Source: Pseudomonas citronellolis
GTDB lineage: Bacteria > Pseudomonadota > Gammaproteobacteria > Pseudomonadales > Pseudomonadaceae
DNA: 64,000 nt
NCBI RefSeq assembly: GCF_900112375.1
Contig: NZ_FOLS01000034.1
Span: 1 to 64,000 of the forward strand
Reading direction: 5' to 3'
The notes beneath the pieces were generated by a model, which did not search any database, was not told the origin of the DNA, and saw only the letters and a list, made by a program, of their open reading frames with translations. The position numbers and the translations under genes are program-made. Within the stretch, counting starts at the first letter, position 1. Each line of letters opens with the position of its first letter. This document shows, one piece after another, positions 44,417 through 54,018 of this stretch.

Positions 44417-45226
44417 ATGGACCCGCGCCAAGCCTGCCTCGCCTGCCTAGCCCAGGAGCCACCAGCGCTGTTCGAGGCGGCCCTGTGGATAGCCGCCGAG
44501 CACGAGCCGCACCTGCCGCCCGAGCAGGCCCTGCGCGTGCTCGACGAACTGCAGCGGCAACTGCAGGCGACGCTGCCCGTGGCCGCCGGCGACATCGAAC
44601 GGGCCCAGTTGCTGCTGCGCCGGCTGAACGAGATGGGCTTCGCCGAGGACGACGACGTGCCCCTGCTGGCCCGCGCCGCCCTGCTGCCCCAGGTGCTGCA
44701 GCGCCGCCGCGGGCAACCGTTGTCGCTGGCGCTGATCGCCCTGGAGCTGGCGCGCCGCCAGGGTATCGCCCTCCAAGGGGTGAACTTCCCCGCGCGCTTC
44801 CTGCTGCGCGTGCCCGGCGCCGACCACCTGCTCGACCCCGCCACCGGCCGCCGTCTCTACCCCCGCGACTGCCGCGACCTGCTGGCCCGTCACCTGGGCC
44901 CGAACGTGGAGCTGAGCGCCGCCTTCCTGCGCAACGCCGAGCCGCGCGAGATGCTCCAGCGCCTGTCGCGCAACCTGCGCCAGTTGCACCAGACCGCCGG
45001 CGACCACCTGGCGGCCCTGAAGGATGCCCAGCGCGTACTGGAGCTGGGCGCCGCCAGCGCCGCCGACCACCTGGCCCGCGCCGACCTCTACCACCACCTG
45101 GAATGCCCCCAGGCCGAACGCTACGACCTGGAGCGCGCCCTGCTGCTCAGCGACGACCCGGCCGAGCAACTGCGCCTGGGCCAGCGCATCGAGGCGATCG
45201 CGGTGCAGAAGAAGGCGTTGCACTGA
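44417..45226 (+). CDS. SirB1-family protein (transglutaminase-like fold plus TPR tail)
   Basis: 269 residues. SirB1/YchA family: a central transglutaminase-like region with the N-F-P-A-R-F-L-L-R segment followed by D-H-L-L-D-P-A-T-G-R, then a helical TPR-like C-terminus (D-H-L-A-A-L-K-D-A-Q-R-V-L-E-L). The cellular role is not established. It faces away from ldh and is followed by a repeat cluster. Confidence 0.87.
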   Translation: MDPRQACLACLAQEPPALFEAALWIAAEHEPHLPPEQALRVLDELQRQLQATLPVAAGDIERAQLLLRRLNEMGFAEDDDVPLLARAALLPQVLQRRRGQPLSLALIALELARRQGIALQGVNFPARFLLRVPGADHLLDPATGRRLYPRDCRDLLARHLGPNVELSAAFLRNAEPREMLQRLSRNLRQLHQTAGDHLAALKDAQRVLELGAASAADHLARADLYHHLECPQAERYDLERALLLSDDPAEQLRLGQRIEAIAVQKKALH

Positions 45227-45250
45227 ACAGGAGTTCAGGCGTGTAAGCGC

Positions 45251-45447
45251 GATGGGTATCGCTTCGCTCAACGCCATCCTACGAAAAGCGCTTCGGCACC
45301 CACCTGTAGGAGCGCGCCCTGCGCGCGAATCGCGGGCAGGGCCCGCTCCTACAATTTGCTGTGAGGTATGGAGTTTCCTCGTAGGAGCGAGCTTGCTCGC
45401 GAACGAACCCCGCTGCGGAGTCTGTTCGCGAGCAAGCTCGCTCCTAC
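45251..45447. repeat. Repeat cluster: half GGATGGG element, GTAGGAGCGCGCC doublet, REP pair
   Basis: 45251-45282 is the right half of the GTAGGATGGGTTGAGC class (GGGTATCGCTTCGCTCAACG); 45306-45352 is a GTAGGAGCGCGCCCTGCGCG doublet identical in type to 28128; 45381-45447 is a GTAGGAGCGAGC doublet. Three classes lie side by side between two convergent genes. Confidence 0.83.
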
Positions 45448-45465
45448 GAAGAGCATCGTGGGGCG

Positions 45466-47985
45466 TCAGGCTTTGAGCAGCCCCAGCTCCTTGGCCCGGG
45501 CCACGGCCTGGGTGCGGCGTTCGACGCCGAGCTTGCCGTTGATGCGCCGGGCGTGGGTTTTCACGGTGTGCAGGGAGATGAACAGGCGCTCGCCGATCTC
45601 CAGGTTGGAGCAGCCGCGGGCGATCAGTTCCAGCACCGACAGCTCGCGCAGGCTGAGCAGCGGCGCCGGGCGTTCGCCGGCCTGTTCGGCCAAGCGTTCC
45701 GGCAGGCGCTGGCGGGCGTCTTCCAGTATCGCTTCCAGGCCGTGGCGGCGGGCCAGTTCCAGGCCTTCCTGCCAGCAGTCGCGGGCCTGTTCGTCGGCGC
45801 CGGCGGCGGCATGGGCCAGCGCCAGCCCCAGCCGGACCTCGCAGACCAGGGCCATGCGCCCCTGCCGCTGCATTTCCGCCAGCAGGATCGACAAGCGCTC
45901 CAGCGCCCGTTGCGCCTGGCCGTCCTGGATGTCGGCCATGGCCAGTTGGCATTCCACCCGCAGCAGCAGGTCGACCGCCGAGGCCGGCGCGCTGCGGCCT
46001 TCCTCGCGGTAGCGGCTCAGCACCCGGGTGAAGATTTCCCGAGCCTGGGCGGTCCGCCCCTGGCGCAGGCCGAGGGTGCCGCCGGCCAGCAGCAGCGGGC
46101 CGCGGTAGACCGCTTCGGGAATGTGCTGCAGCTGCATCTGCCGCTCGGCTTCGAGCAGGCGGTTGAAGGCCACGTCGAACTGGCCCTGGCGCGCATCCAG
46201 CATCGCCAGGCCGATGTAGCCGTACAGGGCGCAGGGGTCGAGGCTGCGCTGCGCGCCGCGCAGGCCGTCCTGCAGCAGTTGGCGCGCCTCGGCCGGGCGG
46301 CCCTGGTGGTAGCACAGCCAGCCCAGGCGCAACTGCGCGCGGCAGGCCACCGGGCAGCCGCTCTGGTGCCGTTCGGCCAGGGTGTCGAGCATGCGCCGCA
46401 GCAGGGCTTCGGCGCGCGGCAGCTCGCCGCGCTGGGCCAGCAGGTAGGCGTGGTCGATCTCCAGGTAGACCTCGAAGATGGCGCTGCCGCGGGCGCGGGC
46501 CAGCTTCAGGGCGTCACGGTTGAGCAGCCGGGCCTCGTCCAGGCGGCCGTCGATCAGCGCCAGTTGGCTGAGCGCGGACAGGCTGATCAGGCGCTGCGCC
46601 CAGGCTTCGTCCGGCAGGTCGTCCAGGGCGGCCTGCAGCAGCGGCGCGGCCTCGCGGCGGCCACGGGCGTGGGCGAGCATGCCGGCCAGGCCCAGCCACT
46701 GCGCCACCAGCGCCCGCTGACGCGCTTCGCCGGGCAGCGGCAGGAAGCGCGAGAAGTCCTGCAGCTGCGTCTCGACCTCGTCCAGGCGCCCGCCGAAGAG
46801 CAGCGCCCAGGCGTTGAGGATCAGCAGGCGCGGCGTGCTCGCCAGCAGTTCCTGCGGCAGCGCCTCGCGCAGGCGCAGCACCCGCGCCACGTTGTGCCCC
46901 TGCAGCAACTGCTCTTCGGTCAGGCGCTGCAACAGGCTGGCGGCGACGTCGGGTTGCTCGGCGCGCAATGAGTGTTCGAAGGCGGCGTGGATGTCGCCCT
47001 GCTGGCTGTACCACTGGCAGGCCCGGCGGTGCAGGCTGCTGGGCGAGCCGTGGCCCATGTCGGCGAGTTCGTCGGCCAGCAGCGGCGGCAGGCGGTACCA
47101 GGCGCCGGCGCCCTCCTCGCGCTGCAGGCCGACGCCGCGTTCGAGCAGGGCTTCGAGAACGCCGGGCTGTTCCTCGAAGAGGTATTCGGCCAGGGAGGTG
47201 CAGCAGCGGGTGAGCCGCGCCAGGTCGCAGAGCACCTCCGCCAGCGGCGCCGGCAGGGCATCGAGGATTTCCCGCTGCAGGTATTCGCGCAGCAGCGGCC
47301 GGCCGGCCTCGGCCAGTTGCCCGGGCGAGGGCGTGCCCGCCTCGGCCGGCCAGCCGAGCAGGCGCAGGCGGATGCCGGCGCACCAGCCGTCGGTCTGCTC
47401 CAGCAGCGCCAGGCGCAGTTCCTCCGGCCAGTCGCGGCCGTTGCGCAGCAGGAAGGCTTCCAGCTCGGCGGCGTCGAAGCCCAGTTCCGCCGCGCCCAGT
47501 TCCAGCAGTTCGCCCTCCAGCAGCAGGCGCGCCAGGTTGCACGCCGGGCGCCGCCGGCTGGCCAGCCACCAGGACACCCAGGGCGAAGCCTGGGCCAGCA
47601 GGCGGTCGAGGCAGGCGTCCAGCGCGGCATCGGGTTCGCGGGAGTAGTCGTCGAGCATGATCCACAGCGGTTCGCGGCAGTCGCGCAGGCGGCCGAGCAC
47701 TTCGACCTCGCCGACCGGCCCCAGGCCCAGGGCCTCGCCCAGGCGCCGGCACAGGGCCGCGGCGTCCAGGGCCTCGCCGCCCAGCGCCAGCCAGGCGACG
47801 CGGGTGCCCGCCGGGGCGGCGCGCGCGCATTCGCCCAGCAGCACGGTCTTGCCGTGCCCCAGGGGCGCGAGCAGCAGGCGCAGGCGGTGTTCCTCGTGCA
47901 GCAGGGCCTGGCGCAGGCGCGCGCGCGGCAGGTGCTGCGGTGGCAGGCGGGGCAGCGAAGACTGGGGGGTGGCAGCGTCGATCAT
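45466..47985 (-). CDS. MalT-type LuxR-family regulator (large ATP-binding)
   Basis: 839 residues. An N-terminal nucleotide-binding region has the P-loop A-P-L-G-H-G-K-T-V-L-L near residue 40; a long helical TPR-like middle (about 330-750) follows, and a C-terminal LuxR HTH (about 775-835) reads L-S-x-R-E-L-S-V-L-E-L-I-A-R-G ... T-V-K-T-H-A-R-R-I-N-G-K-L-G-V. MalT-like (LAL) regulators bind ATP plus an inducer. The adjacent DUF1329/DUF1302 genes on the same strand are the likeliest targets. A TATGT-AGAG-ACATA inverted repeat lies upstream at 48062-48075. Confidence 0.9.
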   Translation of the reverse strand: MIDAATPQSSLPRLPPQHLPRARLRQALLHEEHRLRLLLAPLGHGKTVLLGECARAAPAGTRVAWLALGGEALDAAALCRRLGEALGLGPVGEVEVLGRLRDCREPLWIMLDDYSREPDAALDACLDRLLAQASPWVSWWLASRRRPACNLARLLLEGELLELGAAELGFDAAELEAFLLRNGRDWPEELRLALLEQTDGWCAGIRLRLLGWPAEAGTPSPGQLAEAGRPLLREYLQREILDALPAPLAEVLCDLARLTRCCTSLAEYLFEEQPGVLEALLERGVGLQREEGAGAWYRLPPLLADELADMGHGSPSSLHRRACQWYSQQGDIHAAFEHSLRAEQPDVAASLLQRLTEEQLLQGHNVARVLRLREALPQELLASTPRLLILNAWALLFGGRLDEVETQLQDFSRFLPLPGEARQRALVAQWLGLAGMLAHARGRREAAPLLQAALDDLPDEAWAQRLISLSALSQLALIDGRLDEARLLNRDALKLARARGSAIFEVYLEIDHAYLLAQRGELPRAEALLRRMLDTLAERHQSGCPVACRAQLRLGWLCYHQGRPAEARQLLQDGLRGAQRSLDPCALYGYIGLAMLDARQGQFDVAFNRLLEAERQMQLQHIPEAVYRGPLLLAGGTLGLRQGRTAQAREIFTRVLSRYREEGRSAPASAVDLLLRVECQLAMADIQDGQAQRALERLSILLAEMQRQGRMALVCEVRLGLALAHAAAGADEQARDCWQEGLELARRHGLEAILEDARQRLPERLAEQAGERPAPLLSLRELSVLELIARGCSNLEIGERLFISLHTVKTHARRINGKLGVERRTQAVARAKELGLLKA

Positions 47986-48143
47986 GGGCAGGGGTCCGAC
48001 CGATCCTGACGTTCGAGACTAGTCAGGAGGCGGCCCCCGGGGAAGGGCTATCAGCCGGATGTATGTAGAGACATATCACTCTTTGGCATTACAGGAAGGT
48101 ACATGACCGGCGACAGCCCTCGCCGCCGCCGGCCATGCCCGGT

Positions 48144-49514
48144 TCAGCGCACGCCTTCGTTGCGCAGCGCCGCCGGGGTGTAGTCGGCCATGCTGGCCTT
48201 GATGCCGAAGCGGTAGCCGCTCTTCTCTTCGTTGAACAGGCCCAGGGCCAGGTAGCGGCCGGCGATCACGTCGTAGATCACCTCCGGCACGTAGCCGCCG
48301 GCCTGGTGCGCGTAGTTGAACATCTGGTGGCCTTCGGAAACGCGCCACAGCTGGCCGCGGCCGTCGTAGTGGTCGACTTCGGCGATCTGCCAGCTGTCCT
48401 CGTCGATGTACATGTGGCGCTTGGCGTAGATGTGCCGCTCGCCCGGCTTCACGGTGCCCACCACTTCCCACACGCGGTGCAGCTCGTAGCGCGTCAGGTC
48501 CTGGTTGAGGTGGCCGGCCTTGACGATGTCGTCGTACTTGTAGGTCGGCAGGCCCAGCTTGTAGCTGTTGTAGGGGATGTACAGCTCCTTCTTGCCCACC
48601 AGTTTCCAGTCGTAACGGTCCGGGGCGCCGGAGAACATGTCGAAGTTGTCGGAGGTACGCAGGCCGTCGGCGGCGGTGCCGGGGCCGTCGTAGGCCACCT
48701 GCGGGGCGCGCCGCACGCGGCGTTGGCCGGCGTTGTAGATCCACGCCAGGCGCGGTTCCTTGACCTGGTCGAGGGTCTCGTGCACCAGCAGCACGTTACC
48801 GGCCAGGCGCGCCGGCGCCGTTACCGACTGCTTGAAGTACAGCAGGATGTTACTGACCTTGGCGAGGTCCACGTCGCCCATGTTCTGCGGGAAGGCCACG
48901 GTCTCCTCGAAGCGGATCGGCGTGTAGCTGCCGTTGGTCTGCGGGGTGACCTGGACCACGGTGCGCGCCAGGTTGCCGCCGCGGTAGCGGGTGATGTGGT
49001 TCCACAGCACCTCGACGCCGTTCTTCGGCAGCGGGAAGGCGTAGTAGCGGCTCTTGTCGAAGTTGGCCAGGCCGTTGCCGTCGTTGATCGGCTGCACGTT
49101 CACCGCGCTGGTCTTGACCGCCTGGTAGATCTCCGCCGGCTGCGAGAAGGTGCGGTGGGTCTTGTACACCGGGATGCGGTAGGTGTCCGGGTAGCGCTTG
49201 AACAGCGCCACCTGGCCGTCGGTGAGCTTGTCCCTGTACTGGTCGACGTTCTGCGCGGTGATGGTGAACAGCGGCTTCTCGCCGGCGAAGGGGTCGCTGA
49301 GGAAGCCGCGGGCGTCCTCGCTGCCGGCGCTCTTGTCGATGCCGCCGGTCCAGGCCGGGATGCTGCCGTCGGCGTTGCCTTCCTTCTGCGCGCCCATGGG
49401 CGTGAGGCTGGTGCCGAGCTTGGCCGCCTCGTCCGCGGACACCGCCGCCATCACGGCGCCGGAAAGCAGGCTCAGGGCCAGGGCGCCGCATTGCAGGATT
49501 CGTATCTTGTTCAT
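48144..49514 (-). CDS. DUF1329 family exported protein
   Basis: 456 residues. A signal peptide cleaved near V-M-A-A-V (about residue 23-24) and a beta-rich body with repeated Tyr/Trp strands, as in DUF1329 proteins that resemble LolB/outer-membrane lipoprotein-type folds. DUF1329 and DUF1302 genes are usually adjacent and occur near steroid, aromatic or lipid catabolism genes; a role in moving a hydrophobic molecule across the envelope has been proposed. It lies 23 bp after the DUF1302 gene. Confidence 0.87.
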   Translation of the reverse strand: MNKIRILQCGALALSLLSGAVMAAVSADEAAKLGTSLTPMGAQKEGNADGSIPAWTGGIDKSAGSEDARGFLSDPFAGEKPLFTITAQNVDQYRDKLTDGQVALFKRYPDTYRIPVYKTHRTFSQPAEIYQAVKTSAVNVQPINDGNGLANFDKSRYYAFPLPKNGVEVLWNHITRYRGGNLARTVVQVTPQTNGSYTPIRFEETVAFPQNMGDVDLAKVSNILLYFKQSVTAPARLAGNVLLVHETLDQVKEPRLAWIYNAGQRRVRRAPQVAYDGPGTAADGLRTSDNFDMFSGAPDRYDWKLVGKKELYIPYNSYKLGLPTYKYDDIVKAGHLNQDLTRYELHRVWEVVGTVKPGERHIYAKRHMYIDEDSWQIAEVDHYDGRGQLWRVSEGHQMFNYAHQAGGYVPEVIYDVIAGRYLALGLFNEEKSGYRFGIKASMADYTPAALRNEGVR

Positions 49515-49537
49515 CTTTCCTGTCCTTGACTGACCGA

Positions 49538-51295
49538 TCAGAAGTTCACACCGAAGCTGACGGCGATGAAGTCGCGATCGTTGATCGGGTTGTAATCGCC
49601 ACCGAAGAAATCGGTATAGCTGATGCTGGCGGTATAGGTGTTCTGGTAGTCCGCATCCAGGCCGACGCTGACCGCCTTGGCGCCTTCGCTGAAGTTCGGG
49701 CCGTAGCCGTGCACGTCGTGGGACCAGGCCAGGTTCGGCTTGAAGTTGATGCCGGCGATGACGTTGGGATAGTCGAGGATGCCGCGCACGCGGTAGCCCC
49801 AGCTGCTGCTGGTGTAGAAGCCCTTGTTGTTGCACTCGCCGGGATTGGCGGTGTTCAGCAGGCCCTGGCACAGGGAGTTGTTGGGCAGCTCGCCGATGCC
49901 CCAGATGGAGTCGCGGCCGAAGCGCAGCTCGCTGTCGTCGATGCCGCTGATGTGGTTGTAGCCCACCTCGCCGACCACTGTCAGGCGTTCGGCGGCCAGC
50001 ACCTGGTCGAAGAACTGCGTCACCGTCACCTGGGCCTGGGTCACCGGCTTGCGTACGTAGCCGTGGATCACCTCACCGGCGCTGGGCGTGGCGAAGCCGC
50101 TGGAGTAGATGGGGTTGCCGAACAGGGTGGTCGGGTAGAGCGCGGCCACGGTCAGGTCGGTGCTGTTGAGCTGCAGCGGCATGTTCGGCCGGTAGCTGAC
50201 CTCGCCGGCCACCGAGGTGCCGCCGATGTTGGTCTGGAAGCTCAGGCCGTAGAGGCGGATGTCCTCCGGGTACTCGATCAGGTACTGCGCGCTGGCCTCG
50301 CCGGTGGCGGCGTTGGCGGTGGCCAGGCCTTGTCCGGCGATGGTGCTGAAGACCGGGTTGCGGCTGTGGTAGTTCATCACGTAGGCGCCGAACTCGGTGT
50401 CGTTCAGCTCCGCCGCGTACCAGCGCAGGGCCAGGCCCCACTGGCCGCCGTCGCGGGCGGTGTTGTCGCCGGAGCGCGCCAGGTAGCGGTAGCCGCTGGC
50501 CGGGTCGGTGTCGAAGTCGCTGCCGGCGTAGACCAGGCGGTTGCAGCCGTTGGCCGCCACGTCGGTGGTGGAGAAGAAGGTGCCGCAGTTGTCGACCACG
50601 GTCTTCTCCCACTTCAGCTGGTAGAAGCCCTCGGCGGTGAGGCTGTCGGTCAGGCCCTGGGACATGTAGAACATGCTCACCGGGATCAGGCCTTCCTTGA
50701 TCTCCGCGCCGGGGCGGCGGAAGGCGGCGACGTCGACCGGGTTGATGCTGTTGATGGAGTTCTGGATGAAGGTGCTCTCGCCCCAGCTCACCACCTGCTT
50801 GCCCAGGCGCACGGTGCCGGGCAGGTCGCCGATGCTGTACTTGTGGTAGATGAAGGCGTCCAGCAGTTCGGCGCCGGAGGAGCGCGCGCCCATGCTGCGG
50901 CCCTGGTCGCTGATGTCGTACAGCTCGCGGTGCTCGTCCTTCAGCTCGAAGTCGTACCAGTACTTGCCGCGGACGAAGACGCCGGTGTCGCCGTACTTCA
51001 GCTCCAGGTCGTGGATGCCCTTGAAGATCTTCGAGAAGGTCTCGCCCTTCTTGAAGTTCAGGCGGCCGTCGTCGGAGGTCTGCGACGAGGCGCGGCCGCC
51101 GTTGCGGGCGCCGACGTATTCCGAGTCGGCGTCGCGCAGCCCCCAGCTGGCCCCCACGGACAGCGTCGAATCCAGCTGCCCCTCGATTTCCCCGATGTTG
51201 AACGAGACGGCCCCGGCCTGGGTGGCGCAACCCAGGGCTACAGCAGCGGCCAGCAGTTTCGGTTGGAACGATACGCGCCTTGTTTTTGTTGTCAT
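49538..51295 (-). CDS. DUF1302 family outer-membrane protein
   Basis: 585 residues. A signal peptide (cleavage after T-Q-A-G-A, about residue 29) and a long series of amphipathic beta strands ending in V-S-F-G-V-N-F with terminal Phe, as expected for an outer-membrane barrel. It is the usual partner of DUF1329, encoded just downstream. The substrate is unknown. Confidence 0.88.
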   Translation of the reverse strand: MTTKTRRVSFQPKLLAAAVALGCATQAGAVSFNIGEIEGQLDSTLSVGASWGLRDADSEYVGARNGGRASSQTSDDGRLNFKKGETFSKIFKGIHDLELKYGDTGVFVRGKYWYDFELKDEHRELYDISDQGRSMGARSSGAELLDAFIYHKYSIGDLPGTVRLGKQVVSWGESTFIQNSINSINPVDVAAFRRPGAEIKEGLIPVSMFYMSQGLTDSLTAEGFYQLKWEKTVVDNCGTFFSTTDVAANGCNRLVYAGSDFDTDPASGYRYLARSGDNTARDGGQWGLALRWYAAELNDTEFGAYVMNYHSRNPVFSTIAGQGLATANAATGEASAQYLIEYPEDIRLYGLSFQTNIGGTSVAGEVSYRPNMPLQLNSTDLTVAALYPTTLFGNPIYSSGFATPSAGEVIHGYVRKPVTQAQVTVTQFFDQVLAAERLTVVGEVGYNHISGIDDSELRFGRDSIWGIGELPNNSLCQGLLNTANPGECNNKGFYTSSSWGYRVRGILDYPNVIAGINFKPNLAWSHDVHGYGPNFSEGAKAVSVGLDADYQNTYTASISYTDFFGGDYNPINDRDFIAVSFGVNF

Positions 51296-51524
51296 TCGGC
51301 ACTCCTGACGGTGTCTAGGCGGCTACACGCTACTCAGCCGGCCCGGTCGCGACCAAGCGCACCAAGGAGGTATTTGCACTGTCAGCCGAAAGAGTGAATC
51401 CCCCCTCTGCGACGGCCCCGGGCGGCCACCATTGACGCCGGGCATGGCCCATCATGCAGTGCCTGGATGATAGCGGGGCCTCCCCCCCTACCCGAGCGCG
51501 CCGCTCTGCGGCATCCTGTGCGCC

Positions 51525-52331
51525 ATGCGAGCGACCCACCCGACCCCGGCCGACAGCCACCTCACCCCGAGCACCCGCGACGTGGTGCAGCGCTACCATG
51601 ACAGCTGGAAGCGCCGCGACCTGGACGCGGCGCTGGCGCTCTACCATCCCGAGGTGGAATACAACGACTACTTCCAGAACCGCCGTATGGGCCTGGCGGA
51701 CCTGCGCGAGTACGTCACCCAGACCATGCCCAGCCGCCCGGACGAATTCCTCGACCACATCGACCGCATCCGCGTCGACGGCGACACGGCCTTCATCCAG
51801 TACCGCACCGCCATCACCCTCAGCGGGCGCCTGGCGGTGTTCCACTCCAGCGAAGCCATCAGCGTGCGCGACGGGCTGATCTGGCGCATCAACGAATACG
51901 CCACCCTGGTCCGCGAGGACGCCCCGGGCGCCGCACGCGCCTCCGGCGACAGCCGCCCGCCGGCCAGCCGCCTGGGCCTGTCGCCGCGCCAGCTCAGCCA
52001 GTTGGCCGCGGACCTGGAGGAATACTTCCACAAGGCCCAGCCGTACCTGGCGCCGGACCTGGACCTGTCGCAGGTGGCCGGCGCCACCGGCTACACGCGC
52101 AACCAGATTTCCTACCTGCTCAACCAGGTGATGGGCCTGAGCTTCTACCAGTACGTCAACCAGAAGCGCCTGCAGCACCTGCTGGAACAGTTGCGCCCGG
52201 CCACCTCGGCGCGCATCGACGAGCTGGCCTTCTCCGCCGGCTTCAATTCGCTGTCAGCCTTCTACCGCTGCTTCCGCCAGCAGACCGGTCTGTCGCCGCG
52301 GGAATACCTCAAGCGGATGGAAAACCCGTAA
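51525..52331 (+). CDS. SnoaL-like domain fused to AraC-type HTH regulator
   Basis: 268 residues. Residues about 15-130 form a SnoaL/NTF2-like domain (V-V-Q-R-Y-H-D-S-W-K-R-R-D-L-D-A-A-L-A-L-Y then V-E-Y-N-D-Y-F); residues about 165-265 form an AraC HTH (L-S-Q-V-A-G-A-T-G-Y-T-R-N-Q-I-S and A-F-S-A-G-F-N-S-L-S-A-F-Y-R-C-F-R-Q-Q-T-G-L-S-P-R-E-Y). The NTF2-like part is probably a ligand sensor. It is divergent from the DUF1302 gene, so it may control that pair or itself. Confidence 0.87.
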   Translation: MRATHPTPADSHLTPSTRDVVQRYHDSWKRRDLDAALALYHPEVEYNDYFQNRRMGLADLREYVTQTMPSRPDEFLDHIDRIRVDGDTAFIQYRTAITLSGRLAVFHSSEAISVRDGLIWRINEYATLVREDAPGAARASGDSRPPASRLGLSPRQLSQLAADLEEYFHKAQPYLAPDLDLSQVAGATGYTRNQISYLLNQVMGLSFYQYVNQKRLQHLLEQLRPATSARIDELAFSAGFNSLSAFYRCFRQQTGLSPREYLKRMENP

Positions 52332-52360
52332 CGCCGAGGCGCTCCTGCGCACCGCTTTTC

Positions 52361-52427
52361 GTAGGAGCGAGCTTGCTCGCGAATGGGCCCCGCAGCGGAG
52401 TTTGTTCGCGAGCAAGCTCGCTCCTAC
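52361..52427. repeat. REP pair, class GTAGGAGCGAGC
   Basis: Two inverted copies around a GCCCCGCAGCGGAGTT centre, between the AraC-type gene and the FAD oxidoreductase gene. Confidence 0.88.
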
Positions 52428-52555
52428 GAAGAGCACCCTGGCGCAGTTGGCAAGACATCGCCCATTTCCCCGCGTACCCGCGCGCACGACAGGAAGCCCC
52501 GGCGCTTCTAGGCTTGCGCACATTCCCGATCACCCTTCTGCCCGGAGTCGCCCCT

Positions 52556-53977
52556 ATGTCGGCATGGCGCCATATCAGCCTGTGGATGAACCAACTGGAC
52601 GACGACTTCATCGCCCGCCCGGCCCTGGAAGGCGCCCTGGAGGTCGACGTGGCCATCGTCGGCGCCGGCTACACCGGGCTGTGGACGGCCTATTACCTGA
52701 AGACCCGCGCGCCGCAATTGAAGGTCGCCATCCTCGAGGCCGAGACCGCCGGCTTCGGCGCCTCCGGGCGCAACGGCGGCTGGCTGATGGGCGCGCTGCT
52801 GGGCGAGGACCGCCTGGTGGGCCGCATGCCCGAGCCGCGCCGCCGCGAGACCTGGGACCTGCTGCACGGCATCCCCGACGAGGTGGCCAGGGTGCTGGAA
52901 CACGAAGGCATCGACTGCGACTACCGCAAGGGCGGCGTGCTCTATTGCGCGGCGCGCTACCCGGAGCAGGAACGCCGCCTGCGCCAGTACCTGGCCGACC
53001 TGCGCCACGAGGGCCTGGGCGAGGACGACTACCGCTGGCTGTCGAAGGCCGAACTGGACGGCCAGCTGCGCATCCCCAGCGCCCTGGGCGCGCTCTACAC
53101 CCCGCACTGCGCCACCATCGACCCGGCCAAGCTGGCCCGCGGCCTGGCCCGCGCGGTGGAACGCCTGGGCGTGCAACTGTTCGAGAAGAGCCGCGTCAGC
53201 CACTGGCAGCCCGGCCTGCTGCGCACCGACAAGGGAAGCGTGAAGGCCCACTGGATAGTGCCGGCGGTGGAAGGCTACGCCGCCGCCCTGCCGCCCCTGG
53301 GCAACTACCAGTTGCCGGTGCAGAGCCTGCTGGTGGCCACCGAGCCACTGCCCGAGTCGGTCTGGGCGGAGATCGGCCTGGAGCACGGCCAGGCCTTCAG
53401 CGAGTTCAGCCGCCAGGTCACCTACGGCCAGCGCACCCGGGACAACCGCCTGGCCTTCGGCGCCCGCGGCGGCTACCGCTTCGGCGGCAAGCTGCGCAGC
53501 GACTTCAGCCTAAACGACGACGAGGTCGGCCTGCGCCGCTACCTGTTCGGCGAACTCTTCCCGCAGCTCAAGGACGTGAAGATCACCCACACCTGGGGCG
53601 GCAACCTGGGCATGTCGCGGCGCTTCCACCCGCACATGCTGATCGACCGCCGCAACGGCATCGCCCTGTCCGGCGGCTACGGCGGCGAAGGCGTGGGCGC
53701 CACCAACCTGGGCGGGCGCACCCTGGCCGACCTGATCCTCGGCAACGACAGCCTGGAAACCCGGCAGAACTGGGTGATCCACGACCGCGCCATGACCGAC
53801 GCCCTGCGCGCCTGGGAGCCCGAGCCGTGCCGCTGGCTGGGCTACAACGCGATCATCCGCAGCTTCGTCCACGAGGACGAGGTGCTGGCCAACCCCAACA
53901 CCCCGGCCTGGCGCCGGCAACTGGCGGAAAGACTCGCCGCCGGCATGGAAGGCCTGATGACCTGGAAGGTCGGCTGA
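52556..53977 (+). CDS. FAD-dependent oxidoreductase (DAO / PuuB-like)
   Basis: 473 residues. An N-terminal Rossmann motif G36-A-G-Y-T-G41 and the following E-A-E-T-A-G-F-G-A-S-G-R-N-G-G-W are typical of gamma-glutamylputrescine oxidase and related amine oxidases; the C-terminal G-G-Y-G-G-E-G-V contact is present. The substrate is probably an amine, but which one is unknown. A cupin gene follows at 41 bp, as is common for this family. Confidence 0.88.
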   Translation: MSAWRHISLWMNQLDDDFIARPALEGALEVDVAIVGAGYTGLWTAYYLKTRAPQLKVAILEAETAGFGASGRNGGWLMGALLGEDRLVGRMPEPRRRETWDLLHGIPDEVARVLEHEGIDCDYRKGGVLYCAARYPEQERRLRQYLADLRHEGLGEDDYRWLSKAELDGQLRIPSALGALYTPHCATIDPAKLARGLARAVERLGVQLFEKSRVSHWQPGLLRTDKGSVKAHWIVPAVEGYAAALPPLGNYQLPVQSLLVATEPLPESVWAEIGLEHGQAFSEFSRQVTYGQRTRDNRLAFGARGGYRFGGKLRSDFSLNDDEVGLRRYLFGELFPQLKDVKITHTWGGNLGMSRRFHPHMLIDRRNGIALSGGYGGEGVGATNLGGRTLADLILGNDSLETRQNWVIHDRAMTDALRAWEPEPCRWLGYNAIIRSFVHEDEVLANPNTPAWRRQLAERLAAGMEGLMTWKVG

Positions 53978-54018
53978 AGCCGCCTCCCCCTTTGCACCGA
54001 CAACCCACTGGAGCCCCG

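Noticed and set aside
45466-48009. Plus-strand frames opposite the LuxR-type gene
   Set aside because: Low-complexity Gln/Ala/Val translation; the minus-strand frame has a P-loop and a LuxR HTH.
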